This document shows, one piece after another, positions 63,484 through 64,000 of a stretch of DNA of 64,000 nucleotides. The notes under the pieces were generated by a model. The model saw only the letters and a program-made list of their open reading frames with translations. It did no database searches and was not told the origin of the DNA. The position numbers were made by a program, and so were the translations under genes. The stretch's first letter is position 1. Every line of letters starts with the position of its first letter. The DNA is from Cellvibrio zantedeschiae (lineage in GTDB: Bacteria; Pseudomonadota; Gammaproteobacteria; Pseudomonadales; Cellvibrionaceae), in NCBI RefSeq assembly GCF_014652535.1, contig NZ_BMYZ01000005.1, positions 1 to 64,000 of the forward strand. The letters are read 5' to 3'.

Positions 63484-63933
63484 CTATTCCTCCAAGCAGA
63501 TAACAACGGCCGCATGATAAGCCTTCCAATACACGGGTATCACGTAAGAGCGTAAATTTTTGGGTAAATGGATTTGATCTGGCGCGCCTTCAATCATGGC
63601 GGGTACTGAAATCATAAATTCGTGACCAAAAGTGCTGCGTGCATTTCCTGAAATCGTATTAGCAACTTCTCCCACTAAATCAAATAGGTATTCGTTAGTC
63701 GTTTCGGTTTCGCCAATACTGAGTAGTAAATGTTTCAACAAAATACGTGGCGCAGTGAAATAAACACAGCCGCGATAGGGACCGGAAATTCCAATGATGC
63801 CTGTTACATCATAAGCCGCAGGGTTATCATTCTCCACAAGATAGGGTGTGCCTACTTTTACGTTTTTGTCGTTAGTGTGCTCAAAAAACCGCACTACACC
63901 GTCAATAAATACTTGCAAGGTTTGTTCTGACAT
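63484..63933 (-). CDS. cheX: CheX-like chemotaxis phosphatase
   Basis: Protein of 149 residues of the CheX/CheC group that dephosphorylates CheY-type receivers. The active motif E-x2-N is in LVGEVANTISGNAR (about 90-105). Its ATG follows the preceding response-regulator stop with no gap, so the two are coupled. Confidence 0.88.
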   Translation of the reverse strand: MSEQTLQVFIDGVVRFFEHTNDKNVKVGTPYLVENDNPAAYDVTGIIGISGPYRGCVYFTAPRILLKHLLLSIGETETTNEYLFDLVGEVANTISGNARSTFGHEFMISVPAMIEGAPDQIHLPKNLRSYVIPVYWKAYHAAVVICLEE

Positions 63934-64000
63934 TTAATCCTCGGTCAACTCTGTAAGTGCTTCTAACAATTGCTCTTCGCTAAAAGGTTTACACAAAAAC
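63934..64000 (-). CDS. C-terminal end of a CheY-like response regulator (partial)
   Basis: Only the last 21 codons and the TAA stop (63934-63936) fall in the window. The FLCKPFSEEQLLEAL sequence contains the Lys-Pro loop before the last helix of receiver domains, which, with its place ahead of cheX, identifies it. It starts beyond the right edge. Confidence 0.75.
   Translation of the reverse strand, partial: FLCKPFSEEQLLEALTELTED

Overview
The window looks like chromosomal DNA of a polysaccharide-degrading gammaproteobacterium close to Cellvibrio (Cellvibrionaceae). This rests on a beta-mannan cluster whose order (GH130, epimerase, GH5 mannosidase, GH27 alpha-galactosidase) matches the one I recall from Cellvibrio mixtus, on a lptM-lysA-dapF-DUF484 block, and on ordinary gammaproteobacterial housekeeping genes (oxyR, recG, ubiC, ubiA, HU, phoB-phoR). 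All calls come from reading the sequence; no database search was run.

Region 1 (1-6750) is the integrase-proximal end of a chromosomal integron. An integron-type tyrosine recombinase (intI, 5718-6698, +) is followed leftwards by attI, a candidate cassette promoter and an array of cassettes read on the minus strand. The eight attC sites include seven of about 127-134 bp and one of 73 bp. Cassettes encode small secreted, membrane, zinc-ribbon and DUF4262 proteins. Two cassettes share a 5' segment of about 230 bp that has no long ORF but a conserved tiny hydrophobic reading frame.

Region 2 (6762-17183) is a galactomannan/glucomannan utilisation locus: SSS-family sugar:sodium symporter, GH130 mannosylglucose phosphorylase, cellobiose/mannobiose 2-epimerase, GH5 mannosidase and GH27 alpha-galactosidase on the minus strand, a divergent LacI regulator, and a separate AGE-family mannose isomerase. 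Near-identical palindromes (TGTAAYCGRTTACA) lie upstream of both the symporter and the isomerase and probably define one regulon. An intrinsic terminator lies in the isomerase leader.

Region 3 (18273-30799) is the least explained part and my best candidate for an undescribed system. Two divergent gene sets encode nine proteins, all with export signals. One set has a di-haem beta-propeller lipoprotein, an SH3 plus beta-barrel protein, a second beta-barrel protein, a TlpA-like thioredoxin, a DUF4266 lipoprotein and a DUF3570 protein. The other has a mono-haem PSD1-like protein, a LamG lipoprotein with two haem motifs and a Tat-exported DUF1501-like protein. It resembles an envelope-spanning redox apparatus.

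Region 4 (30800-64000) is mostly conserved chromosome: a new 51-aa membrane protein, DUF484-dapF-lysA-lptM, a membrane-bound AraC regulator divergent from a CE12 esterase, oxyR, recG, a YbaK-HDOD fusion, a thioesterase, HU, ubiC, a guanidinium exporter behind a mini-ykkC (guanidine-II) riboswitch, ubiA with an unusual 190-residue Lys/Ala/Pro tail, a VWA lipoprotein, phoB-phoR with a Pho box, a GH18 lipoprotein, a truncated haemoglobin, a Bcr/CflA transporter, a threonine dehydratase-like enzyme, cheX and the end of a response regulator. Several families of dispersed palindromic repeats (REP/MITE-like) sit between genes. No tRNA, rRNA, CRISPR array or intact insertion sequence was seen.
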